Below are positions 35,696-44,094 of a stretch of 64,000 nucleotides of DNA, in pieces; the first letter of the stretch is position 1; every line of letters starts with the position of its first letter. The stretch is from Verrucomicrobiia bacterium (GTDB lineage: Bacteria > Verrucomicrobiota > Verrucomicrobiia > Verrucomicrobiales > DEV007): positions 62,001-126,000 of the forward strand of contig JAUIAH010000018.1 in the NCBI GenBank assembly GCA_030425385.1, read 5' to 3'. A program made the position numbers and the translations under genes. The notes under the pieces are model-generated. The model ran no database searches. It saw nothing but the letters and a program-made list of their open reading frames with translations, and had not been told where the DNA came from.

Positions 35696-37363
35696 ATGAG
35701 TTTGGCTCCCGAGATCCAGGCATTCCTTCGGCGCGCGGCCAAACGGCAGCAAATGGCGAGCCTTGGGCGGCATTGGTGTCGAGTGCTGTGGATCTTGGCC
35801 TGGCTCTTCCTTGCCTACCTCCTCTTAGCGCGGCTGACCGGGCTGGTCTCGGATGATGGCATCTGGTGGCTGCTTCTCGGCATGCCACTGCTGGCAGGGG
35901 GCATCGCCTGGTTCACTCATCGGCGCGTGCCGGACACGGAGGCGGCTGCTATGGTGGATCGGTTTCAGAAGAACCACGACCTCTTCGTCACGACCGTGCA
36001 CCTGGACGACAGTGCGGGGGCCTATCAAGAGCAGATCCGCTCCATGGCTTCGCAGGCATCTTCAGAGAAACTAGCCCTTTCCGAGATGATTCCATGGGAC
36101 TGGCAGAAGCCTCTTGCCAGGCTGGCTGGGGGAGCGGGTATCCTCGCCCTCGCGATGACGCTTTTGCCACAGCTCGATCCCTTTGGGAAGGAAGAGACCC
36201 GGCAGTGGTTGGGGCGTCAGGAAGAACGCCTTGCGGAATTGCGCAAGGAAACGGAGAAACAAGAGCGCGCCCGGAAGCCGGAGGAACAGGCAGAGCAAGC
36301 CGAGGCCCTCCAACAAGCCCTGGAGCAATTGGAACAAACCTTTCGCGTGGCGACGCCTGAGCGTCGAGAGGAGATCGCTGAGAAATTGCGTGATCATCAG
36401 AAAGAGTTAGGGGAATTCTGGAAGGCGCTCGACAAAGAGAAGCTGAGCGAAGCCCTGAGTGAGGAGGCCAAGGAGTTGCAGGCATTTGGCCAGCAGGACC
36501 CGGCGCTGACGGCGGAAGGCAAGGCCATGCGGGATCAGTTGCGTGAAATGCTGAAAGAGGGCGATGGTGCGGAATTGCAGAAGACGCTGGCAGAGATGTT
36601 AGAGAAAGCGGAGGAAATGAAGCAGGACAAGGTGGATGCCGAAGAGCGCCGCGAGGGTGCTCGAGATTTGCAGACGCAGTTGCAAGAGTTGGCCGATGCC
36701 GTGGCGCGTGAAGGGGGATCACCCGAATTGAAGGAAACATTGAAGCGTGCGATCGAGCAGATGCAGATGGCGCAGAATGGCGAGTTGGGGCAGCAAGCGA
36801 TGAAGGATGGACAGCGTAGCATGGAGCAAATGGCGCAGCAGTTGAAAGATCTGGCGGATCAGTTAGAACAACTCCAGCAATTGGAGGAGGCCCTGGATGC
36901 CGCCCAGCTGGCGCAGCAACTGAACGAGATGGGAGAGATGAACGGGGAGGGGCAAGAGGGTGGCCAGGGAGGTGATTTCAAGAGTTATGCCGAACTCTAC
37001 GAGAAGCTCCTAGCAGAAGCGCAGGGTGGCGGCAAGGGAGAAGGCGAAGGGAGAGAGGGGATGAAGGGCGCGGGCACCGGCGAAGGCGGCGAGGCGCCAG
37101 AAGACGACCAGGAAGTGGATTTCAAGACGGAGAAATCGCCTTCTCATCTGGTCGCCGGGAAGACCTTGCTCGAATGGCAGACTCAGGGCGTCTCCGAGAC
37201 TGGAGAAGCGCGCGAAGCCTATCGGGATTCCGTCAGCCAGCTCAAGCAAGGTCTGACAGAAGCCATTCGCCAAGAGAAGATTCCGCCGGGCTATCACGGC
37301 CAGATTCAGAAATATTTCGATACCCTGGAGGTGGAACCACCGCGTGCCGATGACCTTGACTGA
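35696..37363 (+). CDS. DUF4175-like membrane protein with long coiled coil
   Basis: 555 residues. Two membrane helices near the N-terminus (about 28-50 and 55-75) and a third at about 140-160 are followed by a long acidic, Gln/Glu/Lys-rich coiled coil (about 165-430), then a Gly-rich hinge (GGGKGEGEGREG) and a helical C-terminal domain (about 470-555) that includes YRDSVSQLKQGLTEAIR and IPPGYHGQIQKYF. The layout recalls the DUF4175-like proteins often found near MoxR/BatA genes in PVC and Bacteroidetes genomes, but no such neighbours are present here. Function unknown; a membrane-linked structural role seems likely. Confidence 0.7.
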   Translation: MSLAPEIQAFLRRAAKRQQMASLGRHWCRVLWILAWLFLAYLLLARLTGLVSDDGIWWLLLGMPLLAGGIAWFTHRRVPDTEAAAMVDRFQKNHDLFVTTVHLDDSAGAYQEQIRSMASQASSEKLALSEMIPWDWQKPLARLAGGAGILALAMTLLPQLDPFGKEETRQWLGRQEERLAELRKETEKQERARKPEEQAEQAEALQQALEQLEQTFRVATPERREEIAEKLRDHQKELGEFWKALDKEKLSEALSEEAKELQAFGQQDPALTAEGKAMRDQLREMLKEGDGAELQKTLAEMLEKAEEMKQDKVDAEERREGARDLQTQLQELADAVAREGGSPELKETLKRAIEQMQMAQNGELGQQAMKDGQRSMEQMAQQLKDLADQLEQLQQLEEALDAAQLAQQLNEMGEMNGEGQEGGQGGDFKSYAELYEKLLAEAQGGGKGEGEGREGMKGAGTGEGGEAPEDDQEVDFKTEKSPSHLVAGKTLLEWQTQGVSETGEAREAYRDSVSQLKQGLTEAIRQEKIPPGYHGQIQKYFDTLEVEPPRADDLD

Positions 37364-37384
37364 CTCGCCTGGCGAGCGCACCAT
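37356..37384 (+). promoter_or_regulatory. Weak candidate promoter before the solute-binding protein gene
   Basis: TTGACT (37356-37361) overlaps the stop of the previous gene; a 17-base spacer leads to CACCAT (37379-37384), 8 bases before the GTG start. The -35 is good and the -10 poor. Confidence 0.25.
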
Positions 37385-37392
37385 CCCAGCGC

Positions 37393-38451
37393 GTGAAGTT
37401 TAAGTTTAAGGATCTCTTCGAAATCTATAGTAAGCCCGGTTACTTCGGGAGTCTCGCTGGCATGGTCGCGGTGGTGATCTGTGCCTGGTGGATGTTGCAG
37501 CCCAAGATCCCAAAGCTCACGGTCTACTGCGCGCATGATTCCGTCTACGCGCAAGAGATTCTGGAGGCCTTTCAGGAGGAAACCGGGATCAAGATGGACA
37601 TCCGTTTTGATACGGAAGCGACCAAGTCTCTCGGTCTTGTCGAGATGATCTTGAGTGAGGGTGACCAGCCCTCTTGCGATGTCTTCTGGAACAACGAAGT
37701 GTTAGGCACCATGCGTCTTCAAGGTGCGGGTATGCTTGATCCTTATGTTAGTCCTCACCAAGAGCGCATCCCGAGGCAGTTCAAAGATCCCAATGGATTC
37801 TGGACTGGGTTCGCCGCCCGTCTCCGCGTCTTCATTGTCAATCCCGATGTCTTGCCAGCGGAATTGTCAGCGATCGAGAAGCGTCTCGAGGATCCCGATC
37901 TTCAAGAAGTGACCATCGCCAAGCCGCTTTATGGTACCACCCGCACGCACTACTCGGCCCTATGGCACGCCTGGGGCGGCGAGGCATTGAAGCAATGGCA
38001 TGAAAGCCTCTTTGCGCGTGGGATCAATGAGGTGAGCGGCAATGCGGTCACGCGTGCCATGGTGGCGGAAGGCGTCTGTGATCTCGGATTCACAGACACG
38101 GATGACTACTTTGTCGCCAAGGAACGGAAGCAGAATGTCGCCATGGTGCCCGCCCGCTTGCCCTCTGGAGAAGTTATTTGCATTCCCAATACCGTCTGCC
38201 TCATCAAGCAAAGCGATCGTCCTGATGAGGCGCGCCGATTGATCGACTTCCTTCTATCGGCAGAAACGGAGGTGCGCCTGGCCAATTCTCGAGCCCTGCA
38301 GCTTCCGTTAGGGCCTGTCGATACCGATAAGCTACCTAAGGAAGTGCAAGACCTCCTGCCACTGACCAAAGAAGGCGTCGACCTGACAACCTTACGAGAC
38401 GCGGCCAAAGAGTGTCTTGATTGGTTGAAAGAACTCTATGTGAATGGTTAG
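37393..38451 (+). CDS. Iron(III)-type ABC solute-binding protein, membrane anchored
   Basis: 352 residues with a GTG start. A single hydrophobic helix (about 20-37) lacks a lipobox or clear cleavage site, so the protein is probably tethered to the inner membrane. The periplasmic part has the type II binding-protein pattern of the AfuA/FutA group: KLTVYCAHDSVYAQEILEAF, FDTEATKSLGLVEMI, VFWNNEVLGTMRL, VTIAKPLYGTTRTH and LGFTDTDDYFVAKER. That family binds ferric iron or, in relatives, other small ligands. No permease or ATPase gene is next to it, so it is an orphan. It is followed by the GH25-like lipoprotein gene after 8 bases. Confidence 0.8.
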   Translation: MKFKFKDLFEIYSKPGYFGSLAGMVAVVICAWWMLQPKIPKLTVYCAHDSVYAQEILEAFQEETGIKMDIRFDTEATKSLGLVEMILSEGDQPSCDVFWNNEVLGTMRLQGAGMLDPYVSPHQERIPRQFKDPNGFWTGFAARLRVFIVNPDVLPAELSAIEKRLEDPDLQEVTIAKPLYGTTRTHYSALWHAWGGEALKQWHESLFARGINEVSGNAVTRAMVAEGVCDLGFTDTDDYFVAKERKQNVAMVPARLPSGEVICIPNTVCLIKQSDRPDEARRLIDFLLSAETEVRLANSRALQLPLGPVDTDKLPKEVQDLLPLTKEGVDLTTLRDAAKECLDWLKELYVNG

Positions 38452-38459
38452 GTTCACGC

Positions 38460-39344
38460 ATGACCCGCGGCCTTCTCCTCCTTCTAACGTTCTTCCTGGT
38501 TCATTGTGGGACCTCTGCACCGGCACAAAAGCGTTATGCGTCCAAGCCTCGCATCTTCTCGGGGATGCAACAGATCATCAATGTTTCCTCCTATGACCCG
38601 AAGGAAAGGCAACGCGCGGGGAGAAGCTATTCTACCAGTGATGTTTCTGCATTGAAGGCCAATGGTGCGCGCGGCCTGATCGCGCGCGCGGGCAAGGGGG
38701 GGAAGCTCGATGGCAAGTGTTCTGCGTTTCTGCGTTCGGCTGATCGCGTGGGGCTTTTGCCAGGCATCTACTATCGTGTGCAGAGCCATGTATCGCCAGA
38801 GAAACAAGCCGACCAGATGATTGCCAAAGCACGCGCGTTGGCTCGCAGCCGTGCGTGGAATGCCCCTGCACTCTTGCTTTGTGGCGACTACGATGGGGAT
38901 TTGAAATTGTCTGCCATCCTGCGGTTCATGGATCGGGTCGAGGCCAAGACGGGAGTGGTGCCCGTCTGCTATCTTGAGAACAGTCCTGAGCTGAAACTGC
39001 AGACGCGTGCGGCGGACGCGCGCACGCGGGCCCGTCTTCAGCGGGCGCCTTATTGGCTAGCGCTTTACTCACACACGAGCGGAGATGGCCCTATCTTTCC
39101 TGCGCCGGGCAATCCGCGCAATCTGGTCAAACAGTATTCCCTTTGGAACGATTGGACCATGTGGCAGTACGGCGGGGTGCAATGGGAAAACGGCGGTTCT
39201 CGCCCCAAGGTCTACAACCATGGCCGCTACCGATTCTCTCCCTACTTTGGTGACCTCGATCGTCCGACCGAGCGCAATGTGTACCGCGGTTCTCAGGCGG
39301 AGCTTGCGGCTTTCTGGCAACGACACGGCATGAAACTCCGCTAA
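38460..39344 (+). CDS. GH25-like (muramidase-fold) lipoprotein
   Basis: 294 residues from ATG 38460; the longer open frame from 38421 overlaps the previous gene and lacks a signal at its start. MTRGLLLLLTFFLVHC is a lipoprotein signal with Cys 16. The body shows a GH25-type barrel: INVSSYDP at the start of the fold, GLIARAGKG, LLPGIYYRV, LLLCGDYDGDLKLSAILRFMDRVE, VVPVCYLEN, PYWLALYS, and the C-terminal WTMWQYGGVQWENG typical of the family. In active GH25 lysozymes the third segment ends D.E; here it reads DYDGD, so the catalytic Glu may be missing. It may be a binding protein or act on another glycan. Confidence 0.7.
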   Translation: MTRGLLLLLTFFLVHCGTSAPAQKRYASKPRIFSGMQQIINVSSYDPKERQRAGRSYSTSDVSALKANGARGLIARAGKGGKLDGKCSAFLRSADRVGLLPGIYYRVQSHVSPEKQADQMIAKARALARSRAWNAPALLLCGDYDGDLKLSAILRFMDRVEAKTGVVPVCYLENSPELKLQTRAADARTRARLQRAPYWLALYSHTSGDGPIFPAPGNPRNLVKQYSLWNDWTMWQYGGVQWENGGSRPKVYNHGRYRFSPYFGDLDRPTERNVYRGSQAELAAFWQRHGMKLR

Positions 39345-39371
39345 CAGTCCACCTAAGCAAACGCTCAACAT

Positions 39372-39377
39372 AGGAGG
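39372..39377 (+). promoter_or_regulatory. Strong Shine-Dalgarno AGGAGG
   Basis: A perfect AGGAGG lies 6 bases before the ATG of the NagB-like gene. It is the only such perfect site I noticed in front of a gene in the window, where most starts have none. Confidence 0.8.
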
Positions 39378-39383
39378 CACGTC

Positions 39384-40313
39384 ATGGCACGCAAACGCAG
39401 CTCTCTCGCTCCCGACTGGTGGGACTATACTACTCTGGATGACGACCTGATCCGAGACGCGGCCGCCCTTTCGGCACGTGATCTGGAACAGCTCTCGCGT
39501 CCCGGATTTCAAGTGCACGTCTACGACACGCTGGAGGAGTTCTATCTCGCGGAAGCGTTAGAGTATATTGAAGCCTGGCGCGCGGCGACGCCGGACAATC
39601 CCGTGGGCATTTGTGGTCCCATCGGCCCGACCGAACAGTTGCCCCTGGTCGCGCGTCTGGTGAACGCGCTCGATCTTTCCCTAGCGAATGCGCATTTCTG
39701 GGGCATGGACGAGTGGATTGTCGATGGTGCGGAGGTGCCCGTGACGCACCCGCTTTCATTCGAGAAAGCCGACCGCAGTCTTTGCTTCGACCGGCTTCGG
39801 CCGGAACTCGCGATGCCAGAGGAGAACTTGCACTTTCCCAAAGCGGACGTGCAGCCGTTCATCGATAGCTGGGATGGGGTGCGCTGCGCGGTCATGCAAG
39901 GCGGCCAAGGCGATATTAAACACTGGGCGTTTAATGATCCATTGAGACGTGAGGGCGACCATGCGGAGTCGCCACCATCACCGGAAACGTATCGCGAATT
40001 GGGCACACGCATCGTGGATTTGCATCCCGTGACCATCAGCCAGAACGCACGCACCTCTGGAGGGGGAAACGTTTCTCTGGTACCGACGCAAGCCGTGACG
40101 GTGGGCCCTCAAGAAACCTGGAAGGCGGATAAGGTGTCTATCTGGCAAGCCGGAACTCATGACAATCCGTTCGGGATGCGCCTCACAACCTTGATGATTT
40201 CCAAGGGTCTCGCAGATTCGGCAGTGCCCATGTCCTTGCTGGCCGATCATCCTCAGGTGGCGTTCCATTTCTATCGGGGTGGTTTGGGACATTGTCAGGT
40301 CGAGATGCACTAG
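39384..40313 (+). CDS. NagB-like sugar-phosphate isomerase/deaminase
   Basis: 309 residues of the glucosamine-6-phosphate deaminase / 6-phosphogluconolactonase fold. Recognisable parts are [16 protein letters not shown] (phosphate-binding loop), [10 protein letters not shown] (equivalent of the DEY segment) and [16 protein letters not shown], matching the GVGGDGHIAFNEP signature. The signature is altered: two residues are inserted between Asp and His, and Glu is replaced by Asp. It is longer than typical NagB (about 260). It may therefore use a related sugar phosphate rather than glucosamine 6-phosphate. The strong ribosome site suggests high expression. The zinc dehydrogenase gene starts 7 bases after its stop. 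Confidence 0.78.
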   Translation: MARKRSSLAPDWWDYTTLDDDLIRDAAALSARDLEQLSRPGFQVHVYDTLEEFYLAEALEYIEAWRAATPDNPVGICGPIGPTEQLPLVARLVNALDLSLANAHFWGMDEWIVDGAEVPVTHPLSFEKADRSLCFDRLRPELAMPEENLHFPKADVQPFIDSWDGVRCAVMQGGQGDIKHWAFNDPLRREGDHAESPPSPETYRELGTRIVDLHPVTISQNARTSGGGNVSLVPTQAVTVGPQETWKADKVSIWQAGTHDNPFGMRLTTLMISKGLADSAVPMSLLADHPQVAFHFYRGGLGHCQVEMH

Positions 40314-40320
40314 CAACACG

Positions 40321-41424
40321 ATGGAAAGTCAACTTGCCTGTATTGCTCAGCCCGGCGGTCCCATTCAGGTGGAGACGCGCGCGGTGCCAGAGTTGGAACC
40401 CGGTGCCGTCCTCCTGCGCACACTCTACAGCGAGGTGTGTGGAACAGACTGTCACTTATACCATGGGCGCTTGGCCGGCGTTCCCTATCCACTCACTCCC
40501 GGTCATGTGAATGTTGGCGAGATCGCTGCGCTGAAGGGAGACGTGCGTGATGTGCATGGCGAAGCATTTCGAGAAGGGGACCGTGTCACCTTTCTTGATG
40601 TCCATGAGACATGTGGATCATGCTGGCATTGTCTCGTGGGCAAGGCGGCGACGCGGTGTCCCGCGCGACGTGTTTATGGCATCACCTATGGTACCGATGA
40701 AGGGTTGTTAGGAGGATGGAGCCAATACATTTATCTCAAACCTGGGGTGAAATTGATTCGTTTGCCAACGGCACTCGCCCCGAGGACGTTCATCGCGGGT
40801 GGTTGCGGCATGCCCACGGGGTTTCACGCCGTGGAACGCGCCGAGATTCGGCTCAACGATTCCGTGGTCGTTCAAGGAAGCGGCCCCGTCGGCCTCGCTG
40901 CGGTCGCCTTCGCTCGCATGGCTGGGGCAGGGGAAATCCTCCTCGTCGGAGCGCCTAAAGACCGTCTGGAAATCGGGCTCGCCTTTGGAGCCGACGACGC
41001 TATCGATATCACCGAGCTTTCCAGCACCGACCGCATCGACGCGGTGCGCGCGCGAACGGAAGGTCGGGGCGCCGATGTCGTCATCGAAGCTAGCGGAAAT
41101 CCTGCCGCCGTGCCAGAGGGCATGCGGATGGCGCGGGACGCAGGGCGCTATGTCATCGTGGGGCAATACACCGATCATGGCGACATTCCCATCAACCCTC
41201 ACCTGGATATCAATCAGAAACATCTGGATATCCGTGGCTGCTGGGGAGCTGAATTCTCCCATGTCTATCGCAGCCTAGCCCTCATGCAGCGCTATGACCA
41301 AATGCTAGACTGGTCGGCCATGATCTCGCGCAGCTATGGCCTGCACGAGGCTCAGCAGGCACTCCAAGACGTCGAGAACCTCAGAGTCATCAAAGCCGTG
41401 ATCGATCCCTGGAAGACTCGATAA
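40321..41424 (+). CDS. Zinc-dependent alcohol/polyol dehydrogenase
   Basis: 367 residues from ATG 40321; the open frame reaches 40279, inside the preceding gene. MDR-family motifs are present: EVCGTDCHLYHG (catalytic-zinc Cys), PGHVNVGEI, where the usual GHE is GHV, and the structural-zinc loop CGSCWHCLVGKAATRC, with only three or four Cys depending on alignment. The Rossmann motif GSGPVGLAAVAF and the nucleotide region GRGADVVIEASG follow. It is cotranscribed with the NagB-like gene. A sugar or polyol (or inositol-like) substrate would fit, but this is inference. The replacement of Glu in GHE is worth noting because that residue contacts the catalytic zinc in many members. Confidence 0.83.
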   Translation: MESQLACIAQPGGPIQVETRAVPELEPGAVLLRTLYSEVCGTDCHLYHGRLAGVPYPLTPGHVNVGEIAALKGDVRDVHGEAFREGDRVTFLDVHETCGSCWHCLVGKAATRCPARRVYGITYGTDEGLLGGWSQYIYLKPGVKLIRLPTALAPRTFIAGGCGMPTGFHAVERAEIRLNDSVVVQGSGPVGLAAVAFARMAGAGEILLVGAPKDRLEIGLAFGADDAIDITELSSTDRIDAVRARTEGRGADVVIEASGNPAAVPEGMRMARDAGRYVIVGQYTDHGDIPINPHLDINQKHLDIRGCWGAEFSHVYRSLALMQRYDQMLDWSAMISRSYGLHEAQQALQDVENLRVIKAVIDPWKTR

Positions 41425-41436
41425 TCAAACGAGGCC

Positions 41437-41982
41437 TTAAGTCACGCGATACTTCGGCCGCTCGTATTTCACCGCGGCTTCGCCAATCACCCGCTTCGCT
41501 ATGGTATCCTTCTTCTTGGGAGGTGGACCGGGCTTGTAATAAGTGACCAGGGCCCCACCCGCGACTGCTAACAGAATGCCGAGAACGAATTGCCAGCGAA
41601 TGCCAGACCACTGATTGGCCAGCGAAATCCCCACCAAGGCATTCACGATGGGAGCACCGGCGAAGACGATGGTCATGACAGAGGGAGGCTTGCCATTGGC
41701 TCCAAACGCGAGCAGCACAAAGAGTGCGCCCAAGGCTCCCACCACACCAGCAATGAGGCTCCAGACGGTTCCCTTCACCGGAAAGGACCAATCAGCTCCT
41801 TTGAAGATCAAGATGAGGGCGGGGCCAACGATGGCCACGAGGAAATAGGCAACACCTACTAACAGGAACGCTTTGATTCGACCGTTGGTAGGATCGCCCA
41901 TACTCACGGAGCCTGTGTGGAGAAAGATGCCGTAGACGCCCCAGGAAACGACGGTCATCAGCGCAAAGGTCAGCCAATTCAT
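41437..41982 (-). CDS. Small EamA-like membrane protein
   Basis: 181 residues with five predicted membrane helices (about 5-22, 37-60, 69-92, 98-117 and 125-147) and a basic C-terminal tail rich in Pro and Lys. Its size and repeat of small residues recall one half of an EamA/DMT transporter, which normally has ten helices, so it would have to dimerise. Substrate unknown. It converges on the dehydrogenase gene (12 bases apart) and has a promoter of the leaderless type at 41989-42016. Confidence 0.7.
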   Translation of the reverse strand: MNWLTFALMTVVSWGVYGIFLHTGSVSMGDPTNGRIKAFLLVGVAYFLVAIVGPALILIFKGADWSFPVKGTVWSLIAGVVGALGALFVLLAFGANGKPPSVMTIVFAGAPIVNALVGISLANQWSGIRWQFVLGILLAVAGGALVTYYKPGPPPKKKDTIAKRVIGEAAVKYERPKYRVT

Positions 41983-41988
41983 GGGGTG

Positions 41989-42016
41989 ACCCTAGCGCCG
42001 TAGGCTTAGCCGTCAA
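41989..42016 (-). promoter_or_regulatory. Candidate promoter for the EamA-like gene
   Basis: On the minus strand: TTGACG (42011-42016), 16-base spacer, TAGGGT (41989-41994), which ends 6 bases before the ATG at 41982. Five of six -35 bases match consensus. This is the best single example of the leaderless geometry, and it is on the opposite strand to the other cases. Confidence 0.5.
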
Positions 42017-42058
42017 ATGCGGGCAAGCGTCTCTCAGGAGTGGTTCGCAGGTTCGCAC

Positions 42059-42086
42059 TTGTGCATGGCGAGACCTCCACTAGGAT
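42059..42086 (+). promoter_or_regulatory. Candidate promoter for the TerC-family gene
   Basis: TTGTGC (42059-42064), 16-base spacer, TAGGAT (42081-42086), leaving 22 bases to the ATG at 42109. No Shine-Dalgarno is seen in that leader. Confidence 0.4.
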
Positions 42087-42108
42087 CGCTACCAACGAAT
42101 ACTGACTC

Positions 42109-42906
42109 ATGGGCGACCTCTTCACTCTCGAAAACTTGATGACTTTGGCGATGCTCGTCCTGCTGCAGGCAGTGTTAGGCTTCGATAATCTGCTCTACAT
42201 CTCGCTAGAGTCCAAACGAGCACCAGCAGCTGATCAAGCACGCGTCCGGCGCCTCGGCATAGGGATCGCCATTGGCCTGCGGATTGCTCTCCTCTTCGCG
42301 CTCACGCAGCTCATCAAATTCTTTCAGAATCCCATCTTTGGGCTCGATACCGGATTTGTGAAAGGATCGTTCAACATTCACAGTCTTATCGTCCTGCTAG
42401 GAGGTGCCTTCATCCTCTATACCGCGACGAAGGAGATCTTTCACATGATCGCGCTCGAGGAAGCCCACGCCCACGACGCCAAAGAGAAGGGACAGAAGAG
42501 TGTTGGTGAAGTGATCTTCTGGATCGTGCTCATGAATCTCGTCTTCTCGTTCGACTCCATCCTCAGTGCGATGGCTCTCACGGATAGTTTCATTGTCATG
42601 GCGACGGCGATCATTATCGGTGGTCTCCTCATGATTTGGTTGTCTGACAGTGTGGCGACCTTCCTTCAGAAGAACCGCATGTATGAAGTGCTCGGGCTGT
42701 TTATCCTCTTCATTGTGGGCATCATGCTGATCACGGAGGGGGGGCATCTGGCGCATCTCCATTTCTTCGGTCACGAGGTCACACCGATGACGAAGACCAC
42801 CTTCTACTTCGTTCTCGTGTTCCTGATTCTCACCGATATCGTCCAGAGCCGATACCAGCGGAAACTCCTGGCTCAGAAAGAGAAGGCCGCCGCGCCATTA
42901 AGCTGA
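42109..42906 (+). CDS. TerC-family integral membrane protein
   Basis: 265 residues, about seven membrane helices. The TerC/YkoY signature is present twice: LGFDNLLYISLESKRAP near residues 23-40 and FSFDSILSAMALTD near 145-158, each with the acidic residues thought to bind metal. The ending is basic (SRYQRKLLAQKEK). Members are linked to manganese export during protein metalation and to tellurite resistance. It stands alone between the divergent EamA-like gene and the convergent ankyrin operon, so context gives no further hint. Confidence 0.85.
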   Translation: MGDLFTLENLMTLAMLVLLQAVLGFDNLLYISLESKRAPAADQARVRRLGIGIAIGLRIALLFALTQLIKFFQNPIFGLDTGFVKGSFNIHSLIVLLGGAFILYTATKEIFHMIALEEAHAHDAKEKGQKSVGEVIFWIVLMNLVFSFDSILSAMALTDSFIVMATAIIIGGLLMIWLSDSVATFLQKNRMYEVLGLFILFIVGIMLITEGGHLAHLHFFGHEVTPMTKTTFYFVLVFLILTDIVQSRYQRKLLAQKEKAAAPLS

Positions 42907-42960
42907 GCGCCTCTCATCACATCAATAGTCCACGCTAGTTCTGTGGGGCAACGGCCCTGA

Positions 42961-44094
42961 TCACGCGGACGCCTTTGCTAGCAGGTCGGCAAGTTGCGGG
43001 AAACCATAGGCCTCGGCGATTTGCCATGGAAGGCGTCCCTTCCCATCCATGGCAGCGGGATTGGCGCCTTGTTCTAGCAACCATGTCACGGCGTCTCCGT
43101 GATCGCGCCACGCAGCATGGTGCAACGGCGTCCAATCAGTGGTCTCGCTCTGTTGCGACTGAGCGTTCACATCGGCGCCGTGGGTGAGCAAACAGGTGGC
43201 AACGTCCTTCCACGTGGCAGGTGGCTCATGTTGAAAGCCACCCACCGCTGCGTGTAAGGGGGTGCCCATGCATGAGTCCGCATGCACATCGGCTCCGTAT
43301 TCTAACAATAATTGAACCATGGGAAGGTCTCCGTGCTCCGCGCGGCCATGCAGGGGGGTGAGTCTCTGGCGGTTGCTATCGATGGCATTCACGTGAGCCC
43401 CGTGCTCTAACAGCAATTGAGCGGCTGCCACGCTGGCATCGCGCACGGCATGAAGCGGGGTGGCGTCGTAGTGTTCCCGGCGGGCCTTGGCTTCCTCTGG
43501 AGTCGCTCGCAGGATTTCAGTCAACGCGTCAACCGCGCCGAGAGCAGCGGCTTCGAAGGCATTGAGGGTAGCTCCGTAACGGCGCAAGGTTGTCGCGGTG
43601 GCGTCGTGATTTCCCAATTTGGCGAAGAAGAGCGGTCGAAACTGCTGCCACCCGCCGCAGGTTTCTAGCAAAGAACCATCCATCCGCAACAAGGCATCTA
43701 CTGTCGCCGTATCCCCGCTGGCAGAGGCATCAATCAGACGTTCTCCGAGAGGCTTGGACTCAAGCGCTGCTTTCAATGCCTCCCAACTGGTGAAACCATA
43801 CTCACGAGCAATGACCAGCTCAGCGTCCGCGAGGCGAAAGGGAGAAGGGACCTTGCCAGAGCATTGGCGTTCGATCCGGTTTCTCACTGTGGCAGGGTGG
43901 TCACTGTAGGATTGCAGCAAATGTGAAGCCTTGCTCTCGAATGATTCAAGTTGTGCCAATGCTGGGAAGAGATGACTCACGGCGAGAATGATGTAGCCGA
44001 AGCGAGGTCTTGAATCGAGGACATTCTTCCCGGCAAATGCCCGCTTGTTTGAAGCGATGCGCTGGGGCTGGTCAGGTGCCTGGGCCGCCGTCAC
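42961..44094 (-). CDS. Ankyrin-repeat protein (last gene of operon)
   Basis: 377 residues with a GTG start that overlaps the previous stop by four bases (GTGA). After an atypical N-terminus comes a helical region with IAREYGFTSWEALKAALES, a segment often found before ankyrin arrays in such bacteria. About seven ankyrin repeats follow (about 130-375), e.g. YDATPLHAVRDASVAAAQLL, RQRLTPLHGRAEHGDLPMV and WTPLHHAAWRDHGDAVTWLL. No signal peptide is evident. Protein-protein interaction is the expected role; the partner is unknown. Confidence 0.82.
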   Translation of the reverse strand: MTAAQAPDQPQRIASNKRAFAGKNVLDSRPRFGYIILAVSHLFPALAQLESFESKASHLLQSYSDHPATVRNRIERQCSGKVPSPFRLADAELVIAREYGFTSWEALKAALESKPLGERLIDASASGDTATVDALLRMDGSLLETCGGWQQFRPLFFAKLGNHDATATTLRRYGATLNAFEAAALGAVDALTEILRATPEEAKARREHYDATPLHAVRDASVAAAQLLLEHGAHVNAIDSNRQRLTPLHGRAEHGDLPMVQLLLEYGADVHADSCMGTPLHAAVGGFQHEPPATWKDVATCLLTHGADVNAQSQQSETTDWTPLHHAAWRDHGDAVTWLLEQGANPAAMDGKGRLPWQIAEAYGFPQLADLLAKASA

